5,704 bases of DNA from contig JANXRR010000128.1 of assembly GCA_025356795.1 (NCBI GenBank), positions 1 to 5,704 on the forward strand. The letters are read 5' to 3'. The notes under the pieces are model-generated. The model was not told where the DNA came from and did no database searches. It saw nothing but the letters and a program-made list of their open reading frames with translations. The position numbers and the translations under genes were made by a program. Positions 1-5,704 of this stretch are shown in pieces; position 1 is the stretch's first letter; every line of letters starts with the position of its first letter. The stretch is from Bacteroidia bacterium (GTDB lineage Bacteria; Bacteroidota; Bacteroidia; Cytophagales; Cyclobacteriaceae).

Positions 1-485
1 TCGCCATTACATTCAACAACATACGCGTTTCATTTATGGCCTTTGCTGCCGGTATTATTTGCTCTGTTGGCACAGGTTATTTACTTTTTCAAAATGGCAT
101 TATGCTTGGTTCGTTCTTTACCTTGTTTTATCAACAAAAAATATTGTTGAGTTCCGCAGCGGTTGTTATGCTCCATGGCACATTAGAAATTTCTGCTATC
201 ATAATTGCTGGTGGTGCTGGCTTGCGTATGGGTAATAGTATTTTGTTCCCAGAAACTTTTAGCCGAATGGATTCATTTAAAATGGGTGTTAAAGACGGTT
301 TAAAAGTGGTGATGGGTTTAATGCCATTATTTATTGTGGCAGGTTTTATTGAATCGTTTGTGACACGCTATAGCACTATGCCCCTGGGAGTTAAGTTTTT
401 AATAATAGGGCTCTCACTTACATTTATCATCTTTTACTTTTTTATTTACCCACTTCGATTTAAAAAATATGATCTTAAAAATTGA
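1..485 (+). CDS. SpoIIM/DUF95-family integral membrane protein, C-terminal part (5' truncated by window edge)
   Basis: The reading frame is open from the left edge (first full codon at position 3), so 160 C-terminal residues are visible and the true start lies upstream. The ATG at 36 is internal: the codons before it read AITFNNIRVSF, which fits the family's conserved asparagine-rich lead into a membrane helix. Visible landmarks are an NG pair (visible residues 31-32), the family hallmark HGTLE (58-62) followed by a Gly/Ala-rich helix (IIIAGGAGLRMG, 66-77), then helices near 100-118 and 130-150 and a short basic tail. In Bacillus, SpoIIM is the membrane anchor of the SpoIID-SpoIIM-SpoIIP complex that remodels peptidoglycan at engulfment. 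Non-sporulating bacteria carry homologues next to MoxR/DUF58 genes, and their role there is not established. The last 17 bp overlap the next gene, which implies translational coupling. Family assignment is firm; function is inferred only. Confidence 0.9.
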   Translation, partial: AITFNNIRVSFMAFAAGIICSVGTGYLLFQNGIMLGSFFTLFYQQKILLSSAAVVMLHGTLEISAIIIAGGAGLRMGNSILFPETFSRMDSFKMGVKDGLKVVMGLMPLFIVAGFIESFVTRYSTMPLGVKFLIIGLSLTFIIFYFFIYPLRFKKYDLKN

Positions 486-1362
486 ACTGCGCAGAACGCG
501 CGACTTTAGTGCAAAAATCAATGCTACTTTAGAATTCGTAAAGCAAAATCTGAGCCCACTCGCCAAGGGTCTTATATTTATTAGTGGCCCATTCTTTTTG
601 CTCCAAGGTTTATTTAATGGTTTCTACCAGAAACAAATTCTTTCTACAGGCTTATCGAGCAATCCTCTAGCCATTTTCTCAAGCGAAGCTATTTCGTGGC
701 TAGGCATTTCAATGGTGTTTTCAGTTTTTGGATACATGTCATCGCTAATAGTCATTACCGAATTTATGAGGCTCTACGAGATAAGAGAAAATCCTGAGGC
801 TATTGACTTATCAGAAATTTGGGAGGGCGTAAAGCAACATCTTGTGAAGATGATTGGCGTGGGCATTCTTGTGGCCATCATTCTAACTTTTGCAACAATC
901 ATTTTAATTATACCAGGCATTTATCTTTCCATAGTACTTTCTTTGATCGTTCCTATTATTATCATAGAAGGCAAAAGTTTTGGGGAAGCGTTCAATCGCT
1001 GTTTCACATTGATATCAGAAAAATGGTGGAGTACGTGCGGGCTAATAATCGTTACATCAATTATAGCCGGTGTAATGGCTTTGATATTTACCATTCCTCA
1101 ATATGTTTTTACATTTCTAATTGGATCGCACAAAATTTCAAATGTAAGCGCAGAGCCAGCACTATGGGAACAAGTTGGCCTTGTGATTAGCAGCATGCTT
1201 TATACTTTTGGAGGCAGTTTGCTAAGAAGCATTGTTGTGATTGCTGTAATTTTTCAATATTATAATTTAGTGGAAAGAAAAGAATCAAGAGGATTGCTAT
1301 CTAAAGTGGAAAGCTTTGGAAAACCTGAAGAGCCAAAGCCCGCACATGACGAAACGTACTAG
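469..1362 (+). CDS. Multi-pass membrane protein, DUF975/YciC/GDPD-membrane-domain-like
   Basis: A 297-residue protein with about six hydrophobic helices (roughly residues 32-50, 78-98, 125-145, 148-167, 188-210 and 245-267). The central signature is IIPGIYLSIVLSLIVPIIII (147-166), then EGKSFGEAFNRCF and a WW pair (186-187). This pattern of helix, PGIY, helix, EG, amphipathic segment and tryptophans recurs in DUF975, YciC-like proteins and the membrane domain of glycerophosphodiesterases. No catalytic domain is attached. The N-terminus (LRRTRDFSAKINATLEF) and a C-terminal tail after VERKESRGLL are predicted to be cytoplasmic. The ATG at 469 follows an A-rich stretch and lies 17 bp inside the upstream SpoIIM-like gene; the stop at 1360-1362 lies 17 bp inside the next gene. 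Membrane location is clear. The exact family name is uncertain, and the role is probably as a subunit or scaffold of the complex encoded by this operon. Confidence 0.85.
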   Translation: MILKIELRRTRDFSAKINATLEFVKQNLSPLAKGLIFISGPFFLLQGLFNGFYQKQILSTGLSSNPLAIFSSEAISWLGISMVFSVFGYMSSLIVITEFMRLYEIRENPEAIDLSEIWEGVKQHLVKMIGVGILVAIILTFATIILIIPGIYLSIVLSLIVPIIIIEGKSFGEAFNRCFTLISEKWWSTCGLIIVTSIIAGVMALIFTIPQYVFTFLIGSHKISNVSAEPALWEQVGLVISSMLYTFGGSLLRSIVVIAVIFQYYNLVERKESRGLLSKVESFGKPEEPKPAHDETY

Positions 1363-2056
1363 GCTCGTCTTGCTCTTTTTGTTCACCCTCGTTGCAGCTT
1401 ACGCAGCAGGCGATTCCTTACATGTAGTGGCAAACGATACGTTGCACATTCATGAGCAAGCGATAGATCAATCGATGTTGAAAAAATTTAAAGCTGATAC
1501 GGCTTTTCAATATGGAAGACCCCAAGAAGGAATAAGCCCCTGGCAACGGTTTTTAGTTTGGGTTTTATCTATGATTGGTAAATTTTTGTATTACACCACT
1601 CAAACCCTATTGGGTAAAATTTTATTCTACAGCTTGCTCGCAGGAATTTTACTGTGGGTGATTTTCAAATTATTGAACATTGATACTAAAGATTTATTCT
1701 ATCGTAATTCAGCTTCATCTTCGATTGATTTTAAAATTGCTGAGGAGAATATTCATGAACTTGATTTTGATAAACTGATAGAAAATTCAGTTCAAAAAAA
1801 AGAATATAGAGATGCCGTTCGTCTTACATTTTTGTATTCACTCAAAAAACTTTCAGACTCCAATGTTATCCACTGGCTGCCGGGCAAGACTAACGATGAT
1901 TACCTCAAGGAAGTAAATGTGCATGCTTCGCTTCCTCGCCTTCAAGAGCTTCGTTATTATTTTGATTATGCTTGGTATGGCCATTTTGAGATTAACCAAA
2001 ATACGTATGAAGAGGTGAAGAATTCTTTTCAAGAGCTAAAATCAAAACTTGAATGA
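1346..2056 (+). CDS. DUF4129 domain membrane protein with N-terminal signal peptide
   Basis: A 236-residue protein when started at the ATG at 1346. That start gives a clean signal peptide (MTKRTRLVLLFLFTLVAAYA, cleavage probably near A-G at 20-22) and a 17-bp overlap with the previous gene. A TTG at 1316 would add ten polar residues before the signal and lengthen the overlap to 47 bp, so I reject it. After a short periplasmic segment there is one membrane helix (about 92-110). The C-terminal domain, predicted cytoplasmic, matches DUF4129: KEYRDAVRLTFLYSLKKLSD (152-171), then IHWLPGKTNDDYLKEV, an LR-YYFDYAWYG segment (202-212) and a final EEVKNSF helix. DUF4129 often forms the C-terminal tail of transglutaminase-like proteins in MoxR/DUF58 loci, but no transglutaminase domain is present here. 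Its ATGA stop-start overlap with the DUF4350 gene suggests coupled synthesis, perhaps of partner proteins. No enzymatic activity can be assigned. Confidence 0.9.
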   Translation: MTKRTRLVLLFLFTLVAAYAAGDSLHVVANDTLHIHEQAIDQSMLKKFKADTAFQYGRPQEGISPWQRFLVWVLSMIGKFLYYTTQTLLGKILFYSLLAGILLWVIFKLLNIDTKDLFYRNSASSSIDFKIAEENIHELDFDKLIENSVQKKEYRDAVRLTFLYSLKKLSDSNVIHWLPGKTNDDYLKEVNVHASLPRLQELRYYFDYAWYGHFEINQNTYEEVKNSFQELKSKLE

Positions 2057-3240
2057 AGCGAAAAAAAAATTACATTCTTATTTTAACGATTGTAATTATT
2101 GCGTTTGTCTTTATTCAAATGGTGGCACCAAAACCAATCAATTGGACTCCTACTTTTTATTCTAAAGATAAAAATCCATTTGGTGCTTTTGTTACTAACG
2201 AAGTACTACAATCTTTTTTTGACAACACATTAATCAACAATAACCTCACTCTTTACGAATTAAAAGATTCAATCAAAGCCGGAGATAACATTATGAGTAT
2301 AAGCAACGGTTTAGATTTGGATAAGGAATCAACAACGGTTTTGCTACAAAAGGTGAGCGAAGGGTCGCATGCTTTTCTTTCGGCTCATTATTTCTCAGGC
2401 TCGTTTCGCGATACATTAAAACTAAGCACCATTGATGTTTACTTTGATGGACTTGCTAAACCTGCCGGCATGGGCACGCAAGACACAACAGATTTAAAGT
2501 TTTTGATCTCCTATTTTGAAAAGAGAGGATATTATTACCGCACCGAAAACACTTCCTACTTTTTTACAAATTTAGATTCGCTTAATGCCAATGCCTTTAT
2601 CATTTCAACAAACGCATGGAACAAACCTGTTACTCTACGAATACCTTGGGGCAAAGGATATTTCATTCTTAACACAACACCGCTAGCTTTTACCAATAAT
2701 TACTTTCTCTCGGCCAATAATGATGACTATGCCGCTAAAACATTATCATTTTTACCTTCCCGAAAAACCTGGTGGACTGCTTATTACCAACTGGGCAGAA
2801 TGGAGTCACAGTCTCCCCTTCGGTATATTTTAAGTAAAGAGTCTTTGCAATGGGCCTATTATCTGACAGTGATAGGCCTTATTCTATTTGTACTTTTCGA
2901 AGCTAAACGTAGGCAACGAATTATCCCAATTATTCCAGCACTAGCTAATACATCATTGGAATTTATTAGCACCATTGGCAATATGTATTTACAAGCTAAC
3001 GACCATAAAGCAATTGCACAAAGGAAAATATCTTATTTTTTAGATCAGGTAAAGGTCAAGTATTTTCTCATTTACGATTATAGTGATGCGTTTGTTGAAC
3101 AACTTTCAAAAAAGTCAGGCAATAATTTATCACAATCGCAACAATTGTTCGCACTTATAAAAGTTATACAAAACACAAAAACATTGCCACAGCATTTGCT
3201 GCTTGAGTTAAGTCAACAAATCGAAAATTTCAAATTATAA
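2053..3240 (+). CDS. DUF4350 domain membrane protein
   Basis: A 395-residue protein with an N-terminal membrane anchor (residues 7-23), an extracytoplasmic domain of about 240 residues, a second helix (267-283) and a cytoplasmic C-terminal region of about 110 residues. DUF4350 features follow the first helix: INWTPTFYSKDKNPFGAF (29-46), then a SISNGLDLD strand-loop, and WGKGYFILNTTPLAFTNNYF (199-218), a G-x-Y-x-L-x-T-T-P-x-x-FTN motif. The start of the cytoplasmic part, AKRRQRIIPIIPALANTSLE (284-303), is also characteristic of this protein type in Bacteroidota. As I recall, DUF4350 is related to the class I glutamine amidotransferase-like and GldG-type periplasmic folds, which would point to a binding or scaffold role; I see no catalytic Cys-His pair. 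The start codon shares the ATGA junction with DUF4129 and is followed by a nine-A run in codons 3-6. MoxR follows after 12 bp. Confidence 0.9.
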   Translation: MKRKKNYILILTIVIIAFVFIQMVAPKPINWTPTFYSKDKNPFGAFVTNEVLQSFFDNTLINNNLTLYELKDSIKAGDNIMSISNGLDLDKESTTVLLQKVSEGSHAFLSAHYFSGSFRDTLKLSTIDVYFDGLAKPAGMGTQDTTDLKFLISYFEKRGYYYRTENTSYFFTNLDSLNANAFIISTNAWNKPVTLRIPWGKGYFILNTTPLAFTNNYFLSANNDDYAAKTLSFLPSRKTWWTAYYQLGRMESQSPLRYILSKESLQWAYYLTVIGLILFVLFEAKRRQRIIPIIPALANTSLEFISTIGNMYLQANDHKAIAQRKISYFLDQVKVKYFLIYDYSDAFVEQLSKKSGNNLSQSQQLFALIKVIQNTKTLPQHLLLELSQQIENFKL

Positions 3241-3252
3241 AATCTATACTAA

Positions 3253-4227
3253 ATGGAAGAAGTGTTTAAAAACCGAATTGACCTAAGTGCCCTTCACGAA
3301 AGTGTAAGTAAAATAAAAACAGAGATTGCTAAAGTAATTGTAGGGCAAGAGAACACTGTCGAGTTATTGATTGCCGCTATCTTTTCAAGGGGCCACGTGC
3401 TGATTGAAGGTGTGCCTGGTGTGGCCAAAACACTAATCGCAAAACTATTGGCCAGGGCCATAGACGCAGATTTTTCACGCATTCAATTTACGCCAGACTT
3501 AATGCCTTCTGATGTTATTGGCACGTCCATTTTCAATCCGAAAAATACAGCGTTCGAATTCCGCAAAGGCCCTATATTTTCTAACCTTGTATTGATTGAC
3601 GAAATTAATCGCGCCCCTGCAAAAACCCAAGCAGCACTATTTGAAGTGATGGAAGAACGACAGATTACAACTGATGGGCACACTTACTATATGCAAGAAC
3701 CTTTTCTGGTATTAGCAACACAGAATCCTATTGAACAAGAAGGCACCTATCGATTGCCAGAGGCTCAACTGGACAGATTTCTTTTTAAAATCGTAGCTAC
3801 TTACCCTACGCTAGAAGAAGAAATTAAAATTCTTCAATTCAACCAAAAAGACGAATTAAATAAACAGATCGAAAGCATTGAAAAAGTAGTGAATGCAGAA
3901 CAAATCATTTTCTTGCGCCAATTGATAAGGCAAGTACACGTGGAAGATAAGGTTGTAAACTATTTAGCTCAAATAGCGCAAGAAACAAGGGCAAATGTTT
4001 CTCTTTTTTTAGGAGCTTCACCGCGCGCAACAGTTGCCATTCTTAATGTTGCCAAAGCTTTTGCCGCAATCAAAGGGAGGGATTTTGTAACCCCAGAAGA
4101 CATTAAGATAGTTAGTGTTCCTGCTCTCCGCCATAGGGTTATTCTTACGCCCGAAAAGGAAATGGAAGGGGTGAACATTGATGATGTAATCAAGCAATTA
4201 GTGAATTCAGTTGAAGTGCCACGCTAA
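3253..4227 (+). CDS. MoxR-family AAA+ ATPase
   Basis: A complete 324-residue AAA+ ATPase of the MoxR family, full length for the family and soluble. The ATP site is intact: Walker A GVPGVAKT (53-60, with the Ala before Lys that MoxR proteins often show), Walker B LVLIDE (112-117), sensor 1 in LATQNP (154-159, Asn158), the MoxR signature EGTYRLPEAQLDRF (163-176) with the likely arginine finger region, and sensor 2 GASPRA (254-259, Arg258). The C-terminal lid carries VTPEDIKIVSVPALRHR (279-295). MoxR proteins form hexameric rings and act as chaperone-like remodelers with vWA-domain partners; the DUF58 protein just downstream is the obvious partner. The ATG at 3253 follows an A/T-rich leader with no Shine-Dalgarno, as is usual in Bacteroidota. 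I leave the symbol blank because several MoxR paralogues usually occur per genome and this one is not the Bat-operon type by context. Confidence 0.97.
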   Translation: MEEVFKNRIDLSALHESVSKIKTEIAKVIVGQENTVELLIAAIFSRGHVLIEGVPGVAKTLIAKLLARAIDADFSRIQFTPDLMPSDVIGTSIFNPKNTAFEFRKGPIFSNLVLIDEINRAPAKTQAALFEVMEERQITTDGHTYYMQEPFLVLATQNPIEQEGTYRLPEAQLDRFLFKIVATYPTLEEEIKILQFNQKDELNKQIESIEKVVNAEQIIFLRQLIRQVHVEDKVVNYLAQIAQETRANVSLFLGASPRATVAILNVAKAFAAIKGRDFVTPEDIKIVSVPALRHRVILTPEKEMEGVNIDDVIKQLVNSVEVPR

Positions 4228-4248
4228 TATAAAACACAACTCACTTTG
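4228..4248 (+). promoter_or_regulatory. Translation start region of DUF58: TTG codon without Shine-Dalgarno
   Basis: This is the 18-bp spacer between the MoxR stop and the DUF58 TTG codon. It is A-rich then pyrimidine-rich (AAAACACAACTCACT) and has no AGGAG-like element. No ATG or GTG is available in frame, so TTG is the best-supported start. A weak start here would be expected to lower DUF58 yield relative to MoxR, which is an inference. Confidence 0.55.
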
Positions 4249-5577
4249 CATTTCTTTAAAGCACTCTATTTTTCGACTCGGTTCTTTAGTCTGCTAGGAA
4301 TAGCTGTGACCTTATTTATAGTTAGCTTTTTCATTGAATTTCTTTTACCGATCTCAAAAGCTTATGTTTTACTATTAACAGGTGCAACATTAGCTGACTT
4401 GCTAATTTTATTTTCATCACCTAAAGGAATTGGTGCAAAGCGAAATTGCCCGGAACGATTATCTAATGGTGATCAAAATGAAATCAACTTGCATGTACAG
4501 AATTTATTAAGGATAAAAGTGTTATTACTTGTGCTGGATGAAATACCCTATCAATTCCAAGAGAGAAACACGAGTTTTAATCTTGAATTAAATCCTGGGC
4601 AAAGCAAAACAATAAGGTATAATTTAAGGCCCGTAAAGCGTGGGAAATATGAATTTGGGAATATCAATATTTTTATTAACTCAATTCTCGCTCTCGTATC
4701 ACGAAGGGTAATTATCAATGAAAATAAGTCAGTTCCTGTGTTCCCTTCTTTTATACAGATGCAAACTTATGAACTACTTGCTATCTCCAACAGGCTAGTA
4801 GATACCGGAATAAAACGCATTAGAAGAATTGGACAAAATCTTGAGTTTGAAAAGATAAAAAAATATGTAGCAGGCGATGACATTCGCACCATCAACTGGA
4901 AGGCAACAGCACGTAAGTCTGAATTGATGGTGAATAATTTTCAAGACGAACGTTCGCAACAAGTCTATTCACTAATTGACAAGGGGCGCGTTATGCAAAT
5001 GCCCTTTAATGGTTTGAGTTTGTTAGATTATGCTATTAATTCCAGCCTGGTAATCTCCAATATTGCCATAAAAAAATCGGATCGTGCAGGGCTGTTAACC
5101 TTTCAAGATAAAGTAAACACCGTATTACCTGCAAGCAAAGTAAATAAACAGGTATCCACTATTTTAGAAGTGTTGTACAATCAAAAAACTTCTTTTAGAG
5201 AATCTGACTTATCAGCACTCTATTCAAGCATCAGGGTTCGAATTTCACAACGCAGTTTATTGTTTCTTTATACCAATTTTGAAACTCTTTTTAGTTTGCA
5301 AAGGCAGCTGCCCTTTTTGAAAAAAATTGCTCAGCGCCATTTGTTAGTTGTTGTTTTCTTTGAAAACACTGAAATGAAATCTCTTATTGAAACCACCCCA
5401 AAAGACATTCAATCCATCTATTACAAAGCAGTTGGTGAAAAGTTTAGCTTGGAGAAAAAATTAATCGTACGAGAACTTCAGAAAAATGGCATTCAAGCGT
5501 TGCTTACATCTCCTGAAAGATTAACCATTAACACCATAAACAAATACTTGGAACTAAAGGCGCGGAACATGATTTAA
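4246..5577 (+). CDS. DUF58 (vWA-like) membrane-anchored protein, TTG start
   Basis: A 443-residue DUF58 protein. The N-terminus (FFKALYFSTRFF) leads into two adjacent helices (about 14-34 and 38-56), giving a short hairpin anchor. A beta-rich segment with NPGQSKTIRYNLRPVKRGKY (116-135) follows. The DUF58 core is FEKIKKYVAGDDIRTINWKA (201-220) plus TARKSELMVNNF, then the vWA-like region with strand VYSLIDKGRVM (240-250), GLSLLDYAINSSL (256-268) and DRAGLLTF (279-286). The position of the canonical MIDAS DxSxS reads DKGRV, so metal binding there is doubtful. The start must be the TTG at 4246: an in-frame stop (the MoxR TAA) lies just upstream, no in-frame ATG or GTG lies between, and the next methionine is past residue 170, after the anchor and much of the conserved region. 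DUF58 proteins are paired with MoxR ATPases in most bacteria and probably dock the ATPase to the membrane complex. Confidence 0.95.
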   Translation: MHFFKALYFSTRFFSLLGIAVTLFIVSFFIEFLLPISKAYVLLLTGATLADLLILFSSPKGIGAKRNCPERLSNGDQNEINLHVQNLLRIKVLLLVLDEIPYQFQERNTSFNLELNPGQSKTIRYNLRPVKRGKYEFGNINIFINSILALVSRRVIINENKSVPVFPSFIQMQTYELLAISNRLVDTGIKRIRRIGQNLEFEKIKKYVAGDDIRTINWKATARKSELMVNNFQDERSQQVYSLIDKGRVMQMPFNGLSLLDYAINSSLVISNIAIKKSDRAGLLTFQDKVNTVLPASKVNKQVSTILEVLYNQKTSFRESDLSALYSSIRVRISQRSLLFLYTNFETLFSLQRQLPFLKKIAQRHLLVVVFFENTEMKSLIETTPKDIQSIYYKAVGEKFSLEKKLIVRELQKNGIQALLTSPERLTINTINKYLELKARNMI

Positions 5578-5615
5578 ACAAGCTGTTTGTAAACCCAACT
5601 CAAATTAGATAATTT

Positions 5616-5623
5616 TATAATTG
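5616..5623 (+). promoter_or_regulatory. Possible -7/-10 promoter element before the last gene
   Basis: The 63-bp gap at 5578-5640 contains TATAATTG, which matches the Bacteroidota -7 consensus TAnnTTTG at five of six fixed bases and also contains TATAAT. A TTTG at 5586-5589 could be a -33 element, but the 26-base spacing from it to TATAATTG is longer than the usual 19-21. AT-rich DNA yields such matches often, so this is only a candidate. Confidence 0.2.
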
Positions 5624-5640
5624 TAAAAAACAAAGTTATT

Positions 5641-5704
5641 ATGAAGAAGCTATTGGTGGTGGTGATCCTTTTTGCGGTGGGGCAACTTCAAGCTCAAAAA
5701 AAAG
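5641..5704 (+). CDS. Start of a secreted or envelope protein (3' truncated by window edge)
   Basis: An ATG at 5641 opens a frame that stays open to the right edge, showing 21 residues. They form a good signal peptide: MKK, a hydrophobic core LLVVVILFAVG, then QLQAQ, with probable signal peptidase I cleavage after QA. There is no lipobox cysteine in the visible part. The leader is A/T-rich (AACAAAGTTATT), like those of the other genes. It lies 63 bp after DUF58, a much larger gap than any within the operon, so it may be a separate transcription unit. Only the signal is visible, so the product cannot be named. Confidence 0.7.
   Translation, partial: MKKLLVVVILFAVGQLQAQKK

Noticed and set aside
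36..38. ATG at 36 as the start of the SpoIIM-like gene
   Set aside because: The frame is open to the window edge and the upstream codons continue the conserved family sequence, so this is an internal methionine of a truncated gene.
819..1190. Open frame of 123 codons on the plus strand inside the six-helix membrane protein gene
   Set aside because: It lies entirely within a well-supported gene in another frame, and its product is rich in Cys, His, Tyr and Arg with no recognisable domain.
3294..3683. Two adjacent minus-strand open frames opposite MoxR
   Set aside because: They are antisense to the Walker A and Walker B coding regions of an unambiguous ATPase and show no domain; they are shadows of its codon pattern.
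3969..4193. Minus-strand open frame opposite the MoxR lid region
   Set aside because: It is fully antisense to conserved MoxR codons with no independent coding evidence.
3253..5577. Identification as the Bacteroides aerotolerance (Bat) operon
   Set aside because: MoxR followed by DUF58 is shared, but BatA/BatB vWA proteins and BatD are absent, and the upstream SpoIIM/DUF4129/DUF4350 genes mark a different MoxR locus.
5573..5592. Possible terminator hairpin after DUF58 (AAACA / TGTTT around an AGC loop)
   Set aside because: The stem is only five mostly A-T pairs, overlaps the stop codon and is followed by no T-run, so it does not support an intrinsic terminator.
1..5704. Mobile element, CRISPR, phage or defence island signal
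   Set aside because: No transposase, integrase, direct repeat array, tRNA or terminal inverted repeat is visible, and base composition looks even across the genes.

Overview
The window looks like a Bacteroidota chromosome, most likely a Cytophagales-type relative. The DNA is AT-rich, the leaders are A-rich with no clear Shine-Dalgarno sequences, and the gene order (SpoIIM-like, multi-pass membrane protein, DUF4129, DUF4350, MoxR AAA+ ATPase, DUF58) is one I associate with that phylum. The placement is inferred from content and style, because no phylogenetic marker gene is present.

Layout: positions 1-5577 hold six head-to-tail plus-strand genes with almost no space between them. They are: (1) the C-terminal half of a SpoIIM/DUF95 membrane protein, cut by the left edge; (2) a six-helix membrane protein of the DUF975/YciC/GDPD-membrane-domain type, overlapping gene 1 by 17 bp; (3) a DUF4129 protein with a signal peptide and one membrane helix, overlapping gene 2 by 17 bp; (4) a DUF4350 protein with two membrane helices, joined to gene 3 by an ATGA overlap; (5) a complete MoxR ATPase after a 12-bp gap; (6) a DUF58 (vWA-like) protein after an 18-bp gap, starting at TTG. 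After a 63-bp AT-rich gap, positions 5641-5704 carry the signal peptide of a seventh gene that runs off the right edge.

How the genes may work together: MoxR ATPases usually act as chaperone-like remodelers paired with a vWA-type partner, here probably the membrane-anchored DUF58 protein. The other four products are all membrane proteins, so the likely picture is a cytosolic MoxR ring working on an envelope complex. The substrate is unknown. This is a MoxR-DUF58 operon distinct from the Bacteroides aerotolerance (Bat) operon. It appears to be a conserved but functionally poorly characterised module rather than a mobile or recently acquired system. I see no RNA genes, CRISPR array, insertion sequences or convincing terminator.
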